From Papilionanthe hookeriana x Papilionanthe teres (lineage: Eukaryota > Streptophyta > Magnoliopsida > Asparagales > Orchidaceae): a stretch of DNA of 64,000 nt. Location: the NCBI GenBank assembly GCA_022702705.1, contig CM040428.1:92872287-92936286 (forward strand), given 5' to 3'. Shown here one piece after another: positions 48,581 to 60,299 of this stretch. Below the pieces are notes generated by a model. The model searched no databases. It was not told the origin of the DNA and saw only the letters and a program-made list of their open reading frames with translations. Each line of letters begins with the position of its first letter. The first letter of the stretch is position 1. The translations under genes were made by a program, and so were the position numbers.

Positions 48581-50112
48581 GTGATGAATCGATGAAAGCA
48601 GAGGAAGAGAGGGAGCGAGAGAGAGAGAGAAAGAGAGAGAGAGAGGGAGGGAGAGAGGGGCAAAGGAATCAAGGGACGGGGAAGAGAGAGAGAGAAAGAT
48701 CAGAGTAGAGAGAGGAAAACTTGGTGCCACAATGTAAGAGGAGTAAGTACATAGAGTAACATGGTGCGAGAAAGAGAGAGGGAATAAGGGATTATGTGTA
48801 AGAGCGGAATCAAGAGATAGAAGAGGAACGAGAAAGGGAGAATGTGAGAGAAATGGAGAGAGAGATCGATGAAAGATGGCATGAGAAGGGGAGAGGTGAG
48901 CGAGCGGTGAGAGGGACCAAGAGTTAGGAAGATATGAGAGAGAGAAAGAGGACGAAGGGGAGGAAAGAGGGACGGAGAGCAAGAGAGTGGCAAATGGAGA
49001 GCCAGCGAGTGTGAAAAAGATGGAAGAGAGGGCGAGAGAGACATAAAAGGGGTGGAACAGAGTAGTGAGAGAGAGGGTAGAGTGGAAAGAAAATGAGATA
49101 GAACAAAATAGAGAGGCCAGTGAGCATGAAAGAGAAAGAAAATAGGATGGAAGGGATAAGAGTAAGAAGAGAGATCGAGGGAAGATCACATGGGTAAGGA
49201 GGAGGGGTGAGCGGTGGGAGAATAAAAAGATTGTTGAGAGAGAGAGGGAGATAGAGAGAGATAATGGGAGGGAGAAGGAGGGAGAAAGAGAAGACATGAA
49301 ATGAGAGAGGGAGAGATAGAAATAAGAGAGAGAGGAGAGAGGAAGTGGGGATGGAGGATGAATGTAAGAGAAAAGAATAAAGAGAGAGCAACAAAGGAGT
49401 GTGTAAAAGAGAGTATAAGATATAAAAAGAGAATATAGTGTGAAAAAGAGAGAGGATTTATATGAATGTAATAGAAAAAGGGATAAAAAAAAGTGAGGGA
49501 GAAAAAAGAAATGGAGCTAACGAGGCGAGAAGGAGAGAGATTGAGAGAGCGAGGCCGAAAAGATCAGTGAGCTGGAGAGAGAAGTGTGCGCTGCATGAGG
49601 AGACTCGTAGAGTAAGAGTGAAAGTGAAGCTGAAGAAAGAAAGTGGGGGAATAGAGAGTAAGAGAAAGGGAGCAAGAGATAATGATAGATGACAAGAAAG
49701 AGAGGGTTTAAGAGGGAGGAGACAGAATGGGAGAGAGGGAAAGAGGAAAGAAAGAGAGAAGAGAGGAGGCAGAAATGAGTGTGAAATCGAAGAGAGTAAG
49801 GAAGCCAAGAAGGAGAGAGAAACAAAAAGAGAGAACAGAGAAAGAATAGAGTGCGAGTTAAGCGAATGAACAGAGCGAAATAAGGAGAGGATTGGAAGTA
49901 AATAATAATAAGAGAGAAAATAAGAAATAGAAAAATGTAAAAAATGAGGGAAGGCAGAGAGATGGGGGTTGATGGATATAAGGAGATAATGAGGCAAAGA
50001 GAGAAAGAAATCAAGAGAGAGAAAGTAAGCGAGAGAGAGAATCAAAAGTGAAAGCAGAGACATAGTGAGAAATGGAGAGAGCGAGAAAGAGAGATAGAAG
50101 GCAAGAGTAAAT
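48136..50112. repeat. Polypurine repeat block R7
   Basis: It begins with reverse-complement module A (GAATGACTCGGGAAGATAGAGC at 48149-48170), then module G in reverse (ATTAATGAAAGAGGG at 48255, GTGATAAAGCATAAATAAAG near 48399) and module F in reverse (TACAAAATGAGGTTTAGTG near 48554). This F-G-A order on the minus strand is the same as in Y1 and Y4. It ends at a switch where GAAAA/TTTTC can pair around ATCTC (50116-50130). No gene. Confidence 0.85.
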
Positions 50113-50120
50113 GGAGAAAA

Positions 50121-53100
50121 ATCTCTTTTCATCTTGATCCCTCCCTTTCACTCACTCTCTTTCCCTCCCTATCTAACTTCTCTCTCCTCTCGTACCTTCC
50201 ACTATTCACTCCCCTCCTTCCTCATATTTTCACTATCGCTCATTCCATTTCGTCTCACCCTCTCTCCCTCTCCCTCTCGCTCACTCTTCAATCTTTATGT
50301 TCACTCCTCTCATGCCTCTCTCTCTCTATTTCATCTCTCTTTATTGTTTTCGCTCTATTTTGTCCCCCTCTATCTCTCTCTCTCTTGATCTTATTCTATC
50401 ACTCCTTTCTCTCTTACTCACTCTCTATCTCTCTCACTTTCTCTCTCTCTCTCTCCCTCCCTCACACACTCTCTCTTACTTACTCACATCTTGCTCTCCC
50501 CTCTTCTTCATCTCATTATTTCCTATTTTCTCTCATAGATCACTATACCCTCCTCCGTCCTCCTCTTCATTCCATACTTTCCTTTCTCGTATTCCACTCT
50601 CTATCTTCCTCTCAATCTCCATAGCTACCTTTCTTAGCCTTTTCTTACAACCTCTTACTTTCTTTATATTTCTCTTTTCCTCATATCTCTCTTGCACCAA
50701 CTCTCTCTTTCCTCTCTTTACTCATTATTTTTACCTCTGCCTTCACTCTCCCCCGATACTCTCTCACTGCTCTCACATCTTGCTCTCTCCCCTCATATAA
50801 ATCTCATTATTTTATTTTCTCTGCTACATCTCTTGTTCCTCCTCTATCCATCCATCTTCCACTCTCTCATTCTTTTCCTACTCTCGCTATTTAACCTCTA
50901 TCTATCTTTTCATGCATTAACTCATCACTCCCTCTCCTCCCTCTCATTTACATCGCTCTCTCATTCTGCTTCTCTCGCTCTCTTCTCTTTCTCTCACTTT
51001 TCTCTATTTCTCTCTTCCTCCCTTTCACTCTCTCATTCTTTCTCTTATTTTCTCCATTCACTACCCTCCCTCACTCCCTCCTTGTTGCTCCCTCTCTCCT
51101 TCTCCCATCTCCCTCTCTTCTTTCTCTCCTTCTCACTCACGGTTTTCCATCATTATCCGACCCGCTCACAATTTCTTGTGCTCCTTTCCCTGCCTTTCTA
51201 TCTCTCTCCCTTAAACCTTTCTTGCCTCTCTCCCTTAAATCTTTCTTGCTCTCTCACCCTCTATCACTCCTTCCCCATTCAATCTCTCTCCTGACTCCCC
51301 TATCTCCCTTCCTCACTTTTACTCTCAATCCCTCTCTCTTCTCTCTCTATTTCTCTCTCCCTCTCTCCCTCAACCCTCTCTCGTCTCCTTTATCCGTCAC
51401 TCTCTTCCTTATTATTTTTCTCACTCTCTCTCTATCTATGCATCCGGATCCTTCCCTCACTCTATCTTTCATTTTTCGCACTCACACTTCTCTAACTTTC
51501 TTATGTTTTTTCCTCACTCCCTCTTTCTTCACACACACACACACACCTCTTTGCTCAATCTTTTCTCCCCCTAATATCCCCCACCTACACTCTCTCTTGT
51601 CTTCCAACTTTATCTCTCTCAATCCCTCTCTCTTCAATCATTGTTTCTCACGTTCTCACACTTTCTCAAACTTTCTCTCCCCGTCACCCTTCCTCTCTAT
51701 GCTCTCTATCTCTCACTCTCTTTTCCTTACTCTTGTTCTCACTTTCTCCCTTCTCTATCAATATACCACTCCCAATCCCTCCCTAACTCACTTTTCATTC
51801 TCGCTCATTATCTCTTTTCTCTTCCTCCTCACTCGCCATACTCTTTCTCTCACTTCTCTAGGACTCTCAGGTAGCTTACCCATCAACATTTATCTCCCTC
51901 ACACTCTCCCTCGAGCTCATACACACACTCATACACTCTCACACTCTCTCAATCTCTCTCCCCTTCTCACCCACTTAAGTTCCACACCTCCCTTGCCTCT
52001 GGCCTCTCCCCCCGTCCTCACACATACTCTCTCTCTTGCTTTCCAACATTTATTTCCTATTTTGCTCACATTTCCCCGCACACTTCTCTCTATTTCTCTC
52101 TCCCACTCTCCCTCCCTCTCCCCGTCTGCTCTATCTCTCACTCTCTTTCCATACTCATTTCTCACTCTCTCCCCGTCTATCTATATGTTATTCTTAGATC
52201 CTCTCGCTCTCTCTCTTTCTATCTCTCTAAATCATACTTCAACACTTTCTTTGCGTTTTTTCCTCACTCCCTTCCTCTCACACACACATAATGTCTCTCT
52301 TTGCTTAATCTTTCTCTCTTATCCCCCACACACACCCTCTCACCCTTTTTTCCAACTTTTATCTCTCTCAATCTCTCAGGCCACTGGTTTTTCACCTTCC
52401 GTTACACTTCTCTCTCACCTCTCTCTTCCTCTTCCTCATTCCTTCTTACTTTTGTTTCACTCTCTTTTCTTACTTCTTGTTCACACTCTTCCCTTTCTAT
52501 CAATAAATCTCTCTTTGATCCTCCGTCACTTCCTTTCATTTCTCGCTCAATATCTCTCTTCTCTCCCCTCCCTCGCTCACACTCTGCCTTCTCACATTCC
52601 TAACATCTTTTCTCTCTTGTCCCTCTCTCTTTCCCTTCTTATATCCCTTCTTCTATCACTCGTTTTTTCTATTTCTCTCAGACTTTCACTCTCTAACTAT
52701 TCTACTTTATAGCTATCACTCTTCCCTATATCATTCTCTACTCCCTCATTTTGGTGTCTTCTATAGCTCCATTTTTCCCTCCTATCCCTCTCTGTTTCCC
52801 TTACTCCCACTCTTTCACCATTCTCTTGTTCTTCCCTTACCCTTCACTAATAACCGTTACTCTGATCATCCCAGCCTCTCTTCACTCCTTCATTCATTCT
52901 ATCTCACTTTCACTCTCTCTACTCTCATATTTTCTTTCACCTCTCACATTTTCTTTCTCTCAACATCTCTTCTCTCTTCCTTTTCTCTCCTTTCTCAATC
53001 TAATTTCACTCACTTTACCGCTCCTTCCTCACGCTCTTTTCTCTGCCTCTCACTCTCTCTCATTCTTCCCTCACTTAATCTATCTTCAAATCCCTCTTCT

Positions 53101-53887
53101 CTCGCTGACTTCTTCCAATTACTCTCTCTCACTCATTCTTTGCTCCCTCCCTCTCCCTAAACTTAGCCCACTCCCTTCGTCTCTTTCTCACTCTTAGTTA
53201 TCTCCCTCCCTTACTCTCTAAAATGTTGCTGCTTCATTTCACTATTCTCTCCCTCCTCCTCTCTCACATTATTTGTTATCCATTTCGTCACCCTGTCTCT
53301 CTCAATCTCACACTTTCACACTCTTGCTCCCTCCTCTCTTCAATCTTTCATGACCTCCCTCTATCTCTCTATTTATTTATTTTTCTCGATTCTATATCTC
53401 TTTCTTGATATTTTGCCCTCTCTTATGTTGCCCTTTATTCTCTCTCTTTCTCTCTCACCTATCTCACACTCTCTCGCTCTCCTCTCCCTTCTTCACACTT
53501 TATATCCCACTCTCACCTCTCTCTCTCCGTCTTTCTCTCTTTGCCTCTTTCTCTCATTATTTATAACCTTCTCTCACACATCTCTACCTCCCCTACCTCT
53601 TTCACTTTCCTCCTCCTTCGTCCTTTTCCTCCATATATATCTCACCCATTTGATCTTTAATCTCTTTTCACACTCTCCCACTTTCTTTATATATTCTCTC
53701 ACTCCCTCACTACTCTCGCCATTATTCTCTTCCTTCCATATTCCCCCTATATATCTCCCTCATCTGCCTCTCGCTCACTATCTTTTGCTCAATCTTCGTT
53801 GAGTTCCCCTTCTATTACTTTTTTATTCCCTCCTCTCTCCCCCCACCTCACACACCTGCCATTCTAACTCAGCCTTCACTCACCTTG

Positions 53888-53924
<37 letters not shown>

Positions 53925-54032
53925 TCTTATTTCTCTCTTTCTATTTCTTTGCTCTCTTTGGCCCCTCTATGTTTCTCTCTTGCTCTTTCTATCCCCACTC
54001 TTCTCTCTTCACTCACATATTCTCTCCCCATC
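50121..54032. repeat. Polypyrimidine repeat block Y6
   Basis: C/T-rich. Module C copies begin near 50482 and 50766, only about 284 bp apart, which is unusual. Two similar patches lie 740 bp apart: TCACACACACACACACACC then CTTTGCTCAATC near 51530, and CTCACACACACATAATG then CTTTGCTTAATC near 52278, each followed by CCAACTTT and TATCTCTCTCAATC. This gives a local direct duplication of about 0.75 kb (roughly 51.48-52.38 kb). A module A remnant is near 53790. The right end matches Y5. No gene. Confidence 0.85.
51480..52390 (+). repeat. Direct duplication with a period of about 0.74-0.75 kb in Y6
   Basis: Landmarks recurring in order are CTCCCTC/CTCCCTTCCTC followed by (CA)n (51531 and 52278), CTTTG(C)TCAATCTTT (51550 and 52300), CACCTACACTCTC or CACACACACCCTC, CCAACTTT(A)TATCTCTCTCAAT (51604 and 52352). 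The first copy continues through AGACTTTCTC/GTTCTCACTTTCTCC, also seen again near 52490. Boundaries are approximate. Confidence 0.55.
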
Positions 54033-55800
54033 TAAAGACAAGGAGCGATAAAGAGTGAGGAAGTTAGACAGTGAACTAAGCGAGTGAGAGAGAGAGAGAG
54101 GGTGGAATAGGAGAGAATGGGTGGAAAAAAAGGATAGAGGGGAGAGGGATATAAAGAATGTTCTTGAAAGAGATACGTAACATAAAGGAGACCTAAAGAG
54201 AGAAACTAAGAGGAAGTGAGCAAGATAGAGTGAAAAAAGAGAAATAAAGAGAGATGTTAAAGATGGAAGGAGATCTCGATAGAAAAGGAGTGCTCGAGAG
54301 AAGAGCACATAAGAGAAAGAAGGAAAGATGGGGAAGAGATAGAAAGAGAGAGATTAAGGAATGGAATCGAGGAGAGCATGAAAAATAAAGAGAAGAGGGC
54401 CGAGGACAAGAGAGCGAATGATGGAGAGAAAGAGAGAGGATGTGAGATAAGAGGGAGAGAAATAGTCATAAGAAAAAGGAATAAAATATACTACACATGG
54501 GAGGCAAAAGGAGAATGAGCGAGAGAGAGTGGGAACAGAGGTACGGGGTGATGGAGAGAGGGAGAGCGAGGGAGGGAAAGAGAGAGAAAGAGCAAGTGTG
54601 CGTGGCAGAGAGAGAGTGAAGAGAGGGAGAAATAAAGGAAAGGGTCAGATAGAATGTGAAGGGAGAGGGAGATAAAGTGTGGGATAATGTAGAGAAAGAG
54701 GAGCAGAGGAGAATAAAGTAACATAAGCGAGTAAGAAAGAGACAAAGAGAGAATAGAGAGTGAGAAAGGGAGAGGGAAGGAGTAGATTGAGATTGAAATT
54801 GAATAACAAGAGAGACGGACAATTAACGGAGACAAAATGTAGAGAAAAGAGAGAGAGTAAGGAAAGAAAAAGTAAGAGAGAGGGAGGGAGAGAAAGAATG
54901 AGGGAGAGTTCGAGAGAGAATAAGAGGAGAAAGGTAGACCACAATGAAAGAGGAGTGGGGAGAGGTGGTGTTAGGAAATGATAGCAGTTAAGTGCTAAAT
55001 CGAGAGAGAGCGAGAGAATAAGTAGTTAAATTAGTAACAGAGAGATAGAGATAAGGCATGAGATGTAGGGGAGAGAGACAAGATGGTCGAGCGTAAATGG
55101 AGAGTGAGGCAAAAGAGAGCAAGAGAGATCGATAGAGAGAGCTAAAAAGAGATTGATATAGCTTAGAGAATGTATGTGTTCGAGAGAAAGGAAAGGAGGG
55201 AGGAAGAGTGATAGTGAAATTGGCGAGAGGAGATTGCAGGATGGGGACAAAGGGAGAGATAAAATGAGACATCGTGAGAGTAAATCATGAAGAGAGAGAG
55301 AGAGAGGTATAATGCATGAGTGAGAAGGAATAAGGAGAGTGGAGGGAGTGAGGATGGAGAGAAATGTAGAATAAATTGAGAAAATATCGAGAATTAGATG
55401 AAAGTGAGAGATAGAGGAAGAGATGAAAGATTAAAGAGAGAGAGAGAAAGTGGGAGAGAAGTGATTGATAAAGAGGAAAGAGAGTGAGCATGGGAGTGAG
55501 AGAAAGATATATAAAGAAAGTGGAGAGTGTGAAAAGAATAGTAAGGTAAAAAGAGGAGATATACGAAGAGAGAATGAGAGAGGAGGAGGGAGCAAAAGAG
55601 GGAGGGAAAGAGACGGGGGGGAAGGTTCGAAATAATGAGAGAAGAGGCAGAGAGAGCAGAGATGGGTTGAGAGCAGCATTGAAAGAGAGAGAAGTTGGGA
55701 GAGAGCAGAAAGGAAGAGAGAGAGAGAGATAGAGTGAGAGAAGGTTAAGAAAGGAGAGTAAGAAAAGCAGGATGAGGGTACAGTAACAGAGAGAGTAACT
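54033..55800. repeat. Polypurine repeat block R8, second copy of the 8.4-kb-spaced duplication
   Basis: It starts CTAAAGACAAGGAGCG and aligns with 45441-47408. The shared left switch from pyrimidine to purine, the shared internal islets and the shared right-end phrase show that one segment about 1.8-2.0 kb long was copied in direct orientation. It is shorter than the first copy by several small gaps. No gene. Confidence 0.85.
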
Positions 55801-55830
55801 ATAAAGCATGAGACGGCCGACTTAAACCAC
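55801..55830. repeat. Truncated copy of the mixed-base segment start
   Basis: ATAAAGCATGAGACGGCCGA with CTTAAACCAC matches 47410-47438 with few differences. After this the sequence changes at once to TCTCTCTC, whereas at 47439 it continues as AACCGACCAAC. So the second copy of the duplication ends, or was broken, 29-30 bases into the mixed-base segment. Confidence 0.8.
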
Positions 55831-57150
55831 TCTCTCTCTCTCTTCAACTTCACTCACACGACACCCTCATTAACTCTTTTGTTCTATCTTCCCCGAGTCT
55901 CTCTTCTCTCTCTATTTCCGCCTTACCCTCTCCCTCTCCCCATCCCCCTTACTCTTAATCTCTATCTTCACTCATTTACTTTGCTCTCCTCTCTCACAAT
56001 CGTCTATTTCATCTCTTTTTGTTGTTGTTTTTTCTCGCTCTTCTCCCCTTATCTCTCTCTCTTCTTCCTTCATCTATAACCACCCTCACTTATTTCTCTT
56101 TACTCACTCTTTCTCAGATCTATCCTCACTCTCTTATTCTCCCTTCGTCCCTCTATCTTACTGCTTCAGATCTCACCCTCCCCTCTTATCTCCATCTCAT
56201 TATTTATACCTTCTCACACATCTCTCTCTCTCTCCTCCCTCCTTCGTCCTCTCCTTCACTCCCTCCCTTCCAACTCTTTTCCTTTTCTCCTATGTCTCTC
56301 CTCTCTCTCTGCACTAATACCTTCCTCGCTCCCACTTATTTCCTTTTCCATCGCTCTCTCATTCCCTCTCTCTTGTCTACTTTTCTCTCATTTTCACCTT
56401 ATCTATATCTTACTCTCCCTCTCCCATTCTCTCGCTCGCTTCTCATTCTTCCCCTACTACCTCCCTCCTACTCTCTATGTCACTTTCTCTCCTCTTTGTC
56501 GCTTCTCTCTCACTCCATATCCCCCTCTCTCCTTATCTCCTTCTCACTCATTCTCTTACCACCCCTATCTCAATCACTCCCTCCTTCCCTCTCCTTCTCC
56601 CTTCGACCCTATCTGTCTTGCACTCTCTCACTCAATCTCCCTCCCTACAATTTTTTCCCTTGCTGTATCTCATTTCCTATGTCTTCTCACCTTCTCTTTA
56701 TCTCTATTTCTCTCTCACTTCTCCTCATCCTTTCTCTCTCTCACTTCTCACCCTCCCACTCTATCTAGCCCATCTCCCTCTCTCCTTCTTTCTCATTCAT
56801 TCTATTAACGCCTTTCTCTCTCATCTCCATCTTGCTCACTAACTTTCCTCTTCTCGCTCTCTCTTTCCCTCATAAATCTTTCAAGCTCTCTCTCCTCTCA
56901 CATTCCCTCCTCTCTCTTTAATCTCTTGCTCCCTTCATTTCTCGTTCTCACTCTATTCGTCTATCTCTCTATCTCTTTCTTTCTCACTCTCTTTCTTACT
57001 ATGTCTCTTACTTCTACTCGCTCTCTCTCACTCTTGCTCTCCCCGCTTATCTTTTCTTCTCTTTACTCTCACTCTCTATCTTTCTCTCCTACTCTACCTT
57101 TCTCATTATGTCTCTACTTCATTTTGTCTCTCATTCCCTACCACTTGGTT
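55831..57150. repeat. Polypyrimidine repeat block Y7
   Basis: Module A is at 55878-55930 (TGTTCTATCTTCCCCGAGTC, then CGCCTTACCCTCTCCC) and module C at 56165-56225 (CATCTCATTATTTATACC). The left end of the block is the inverted counterpart of the sequence to the right of the mixed-base segment at 48136: here module A faces away from it in + orientation, there in - orientation. The block ends at a perfect 9-bp hairpin. No gene. Confidence 0.85.
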
Positions 57151-57171
57151 TCTTCCCTTCTTAAGGGAAGA
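57151..57171. repeat. Perfect 9-bp hairpin at the Y7-to-R9 switch
   Basis: TCTTCCCTT (57151-57159) and AAGGGAAGA (57163-57171) form a perfect stem around a CTT loop, exactly where the strand turns from pyrimidine to purine. The wider flanks are not mirror images, since modules C and A in Y7 and R9 are symmetric about roughly 56.73 kb, not 57.16 kb. The hairpin could be the remains of a fold-back event or chance pairing at a two-letter boundary. Confidence 0.6.
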
Positions 57172-57239
57172 TGAGATAAGGAGGAGAAAAGAAGAGAGAG
57201 ATGAGGACGGAGGGATTAAATGGACGGAGGGATCGAGGA

Positions 57240-57970
57240 GGAAAGGAAGATGTAATGAGAGAAAATAAAAAATATTAAGATGGATAACAGGAGAGAGCAA
57301 GTTGTGATAAGACCGAGAGAAAGGTGTGCAGCGAGGGAGAGAGATAAAGAGTGAGCAAAAGAGAGAAGAGAGAGAGATGATAAACAAGTATGAGAGAGAG
57401 AAATAAAGTGGGCAAAAAGAGAGCAAAACAAGAAAGAGAAAGATGAACAGAGAGTGAGAGAAAGCTTTAGAGGGAGGAAGATAGGGATTGAAGAGTGCGC
57501 GAAAGAGAGAGAGAGAGGGAGTGTGGGTATAAATGGTTGATGTAGAGAAGAGATTCTCAAGGAAGATAAAGCAAAAGATAGTGAGTGAGAGGTGAGAGAG
57601 GGAGATATAGAAGGAGATATAGATAGAGAGGGCAAGTGAGAAAGAGAAAGACACTGAATTAATGAAACGAGGGAAAGAGGGAGAGGAGAAGAGAGTGAGA
57701 GGTGGTCGGAAGTTTAAAGTGATAAGTGAGTGATGATATCGAGAAATGTAGGAGTGTGCGAGAGAGAATCAGGCAATAATGTAGAAAGAAAAGTGATAAA
57801 GCATAATGTGAGAAAAGTGCAAGAGAGGCAGAGAGGGAGAGAAAGAGAGAAATATATGGAGGGAGTCAAAGGGATGGAAGATAACCAGAGTAAGAGTGAT
57901 AAGAGACAAGAATGAAGATATGGAGAGAGGGAGAGAGAGAGGGAGAGAGGGGTATATAATGAGATTTAGT
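57240..57970 (-). repeat. Inverted F-G-A-C module unit
   Basis: On the minus strand the order is F, G, A, C, the same as the pyrimidine copies at 53-806. Module C reads AGAGAGCAAGTTGTGATAAG with GAGAAAATAAAAAATATTAAG on +, A reads AAGGAAGATAAAGCAAAAG, and G includes GTGATAAAGCATAATGTG near 57796. The unit is about the same length (0.73 kb) as its forward relatives, showing that the purine blocks are inverted copies. Confidence 0.7.
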
Positions 57971-60299
57971 GGAGAGAGAGGGGGATGAAGTGAAAGAGAG
58001 GAGAGGGAGAGAGAGGGAAGGAGGGAAGGAAGCAAGCGAGAGAGAGGGAGAGAAAGACTGTGAGGGAGAGAGTGAGAGATTAGCTCAGAGAGAGTGAACG
58101 AGGGAGTAAGAGTAAGAGGAATGAGGAGAGAGGAAGAGAGAGTGAGAAAAGAGTGTGTGAGAGAGAAATAAAGAAAGAGAGGGTCAGGGAAGAGAGAGCG
58201 GGAGAGAGTGGAAAGAGCGATGAGCTAGTGTGAGCAAGAGACAGAGATAAAAAGAGCAAGAGAAAGAGAAGGATGAAGGACCAAAAAATGGAGGAGATGA
58301 GAGAGAGGCAGCTCGAGGATAAAGGGAGACCAAAAGAGAGTGACAAGAAGAGAGGAAAGAGAGATAAAGAGCTGTGGAATAAAGTGTGAGAGAGGAGAAG
58401 AGAGGAGGAATAAGAGAGATGGATGAGGTAGCGAGAGGGACAAAGAGAGCAAGAAAGGAAAGGAAGAGATGGAACGAGAGAGAGACTGGAGAAGAGAGAC
58501 AGTGGACGATCGAGTGCTAGGCATGTGAGTGAGAGGTTAAAATTGAGGGAAAACTGGGAGAATGTTAAGAGAGAGGGGAGTAAGAGAGGGAGGATGAGAG
58601 GGATAACAAAGGGAGAGGGAGGGAGCGAGAGAGAGCAAGAGAGAATAAGAAAGGAATGGATGGAAGCAAGAGAGAGAATGGGGGATGTATGAGAGAAAAG
58701 CAAGAGAAAGAGAGAAGAGATTCACAAAGGAGAGTGTAAAAGAGAGTATACGATAAACAAAGAGAATAGAGAATGAGAAAGAGAGAGAGTGAGAGAAATA
58801 ATATAGGAGGAGATAGAGAGAGAAAAGAGAAAAGTAGAGCAAGGGTGGCAGAGGAGAGAGCGAGAGGAAAGAACCAAATAAATGGTAAAATACAGTGAGA
58901 TAGAGAGCGAGAAATTAAGCTAAAGAGGGAGATGGAGAGAAATCGAGAGAGAAAGGAGTGTATGAGTGTACCTAGACAGAGAGAAGAGTTAGCCACAGGA
59001 AGCCCCGGAGAGGGTACGGATGAGGGAGTGGAGAATGATAGAGGGAGAGTGTGAGACATAAAGAGAACAATAGTAAGAGAGGAAAGAGATCCAGAGAGAA
59101 ATGTGAAAAGAGAGGAAGGGAGAGAAGATGTTATAAGAAAGAGAATGAGAGTGAGATTGCTTAGGAAAAACCTGACACTGAGGGTGGGAAGAGAGAGAGT
59201 GTGTGACTGAGGGAGGGGGAAGGAAGTAAGAGATAAAGAGGAGGGAACGAACAGAGGTGGAGGAAGGATGAAGAGAGATATATACATGAGGAGGATAAAT
59301 GAGACAAGAGTAAAAGAAAGAGAGGAGGCCTGGGGAGACAGAGAGGAAGGAGGAGAGAGAAATAAAGAGAGGGAGATAGAGAGAAATGTGAGAGCATGTG
59401 ATAGATAATGAGAGAGAAGAGAGACCCGAGAGAGATAAAGTCGGAGTGCATGGAGAGAGTGCGTCGAGGTATGTGAGAACAAAAATATCGAGTAGAGAGA
59501 GAGATCGTGTGCGAGGAAGAGAGAGGATGTAGAAACATAGAGAAAAGAGTTGTAGAAGTGAGCAATAAAAAGAGAAAGAAAGAGTAAACACTCAGGAGAA
59601 TGTGAGAGGAAGGAGCGAAGAGGGAAGGGAGAGTGAGGGAGATATGTGGAGAGAAGGAGAATGAGGGAAGATAGAGAAAGAGAGAGTGGTTAATGAGAGG
59701 GAGAGTGGTATCAAGAGAATAAGAGAGTGATGGAGAGAGAATGAGAGCCTGAAGGAAAGGGAGAGAGCGCGAGAGAGACAAGAGAGAGCGAAGAAGGTGC
59801 GGAGAGAACAGAAAGATAGTATCGGAGAAGAGAGAGTGAGGAGGTAACATCGGATGATAAAAAGAGAGTGGCACGCGAGAGTAAGAGGATAAAGGAAATG
59901 AAGGAGAGATAAAGAGGGAGCGAGAATGGGAGAGAGTCTCGTAGATAATAAAGGATGAGTTTAGAAGGAGAAAGAGAATGAGAGAGGGACAACAGGAGAG
60001 AGGAGGAGTAAGACAGGGAGCAAGAGATGATAGAAAGAGATAACAAGAACGAATAAAGAGAAGGATGTAGGAGGAAAGAGAAGTAAAGAGTGAAAAAGAG
60101 ATAGTGTGAGGATACAAGGTGTCCAAAGACAGAGAGATGTAAGAGAGTGAGAGAGAGAGAGAGATGAACAAAAGTGAATGTAGGGTATGTGAGAGAGAAG
60201 GATGGAGTGAATGAGAATGATAAGGAGGGAGGGAGGAGATGGATTATGTAGAGAGTAGTAGAGAGACCGTATGGGAGAGGAAAAGAAAATAGATAGAAG

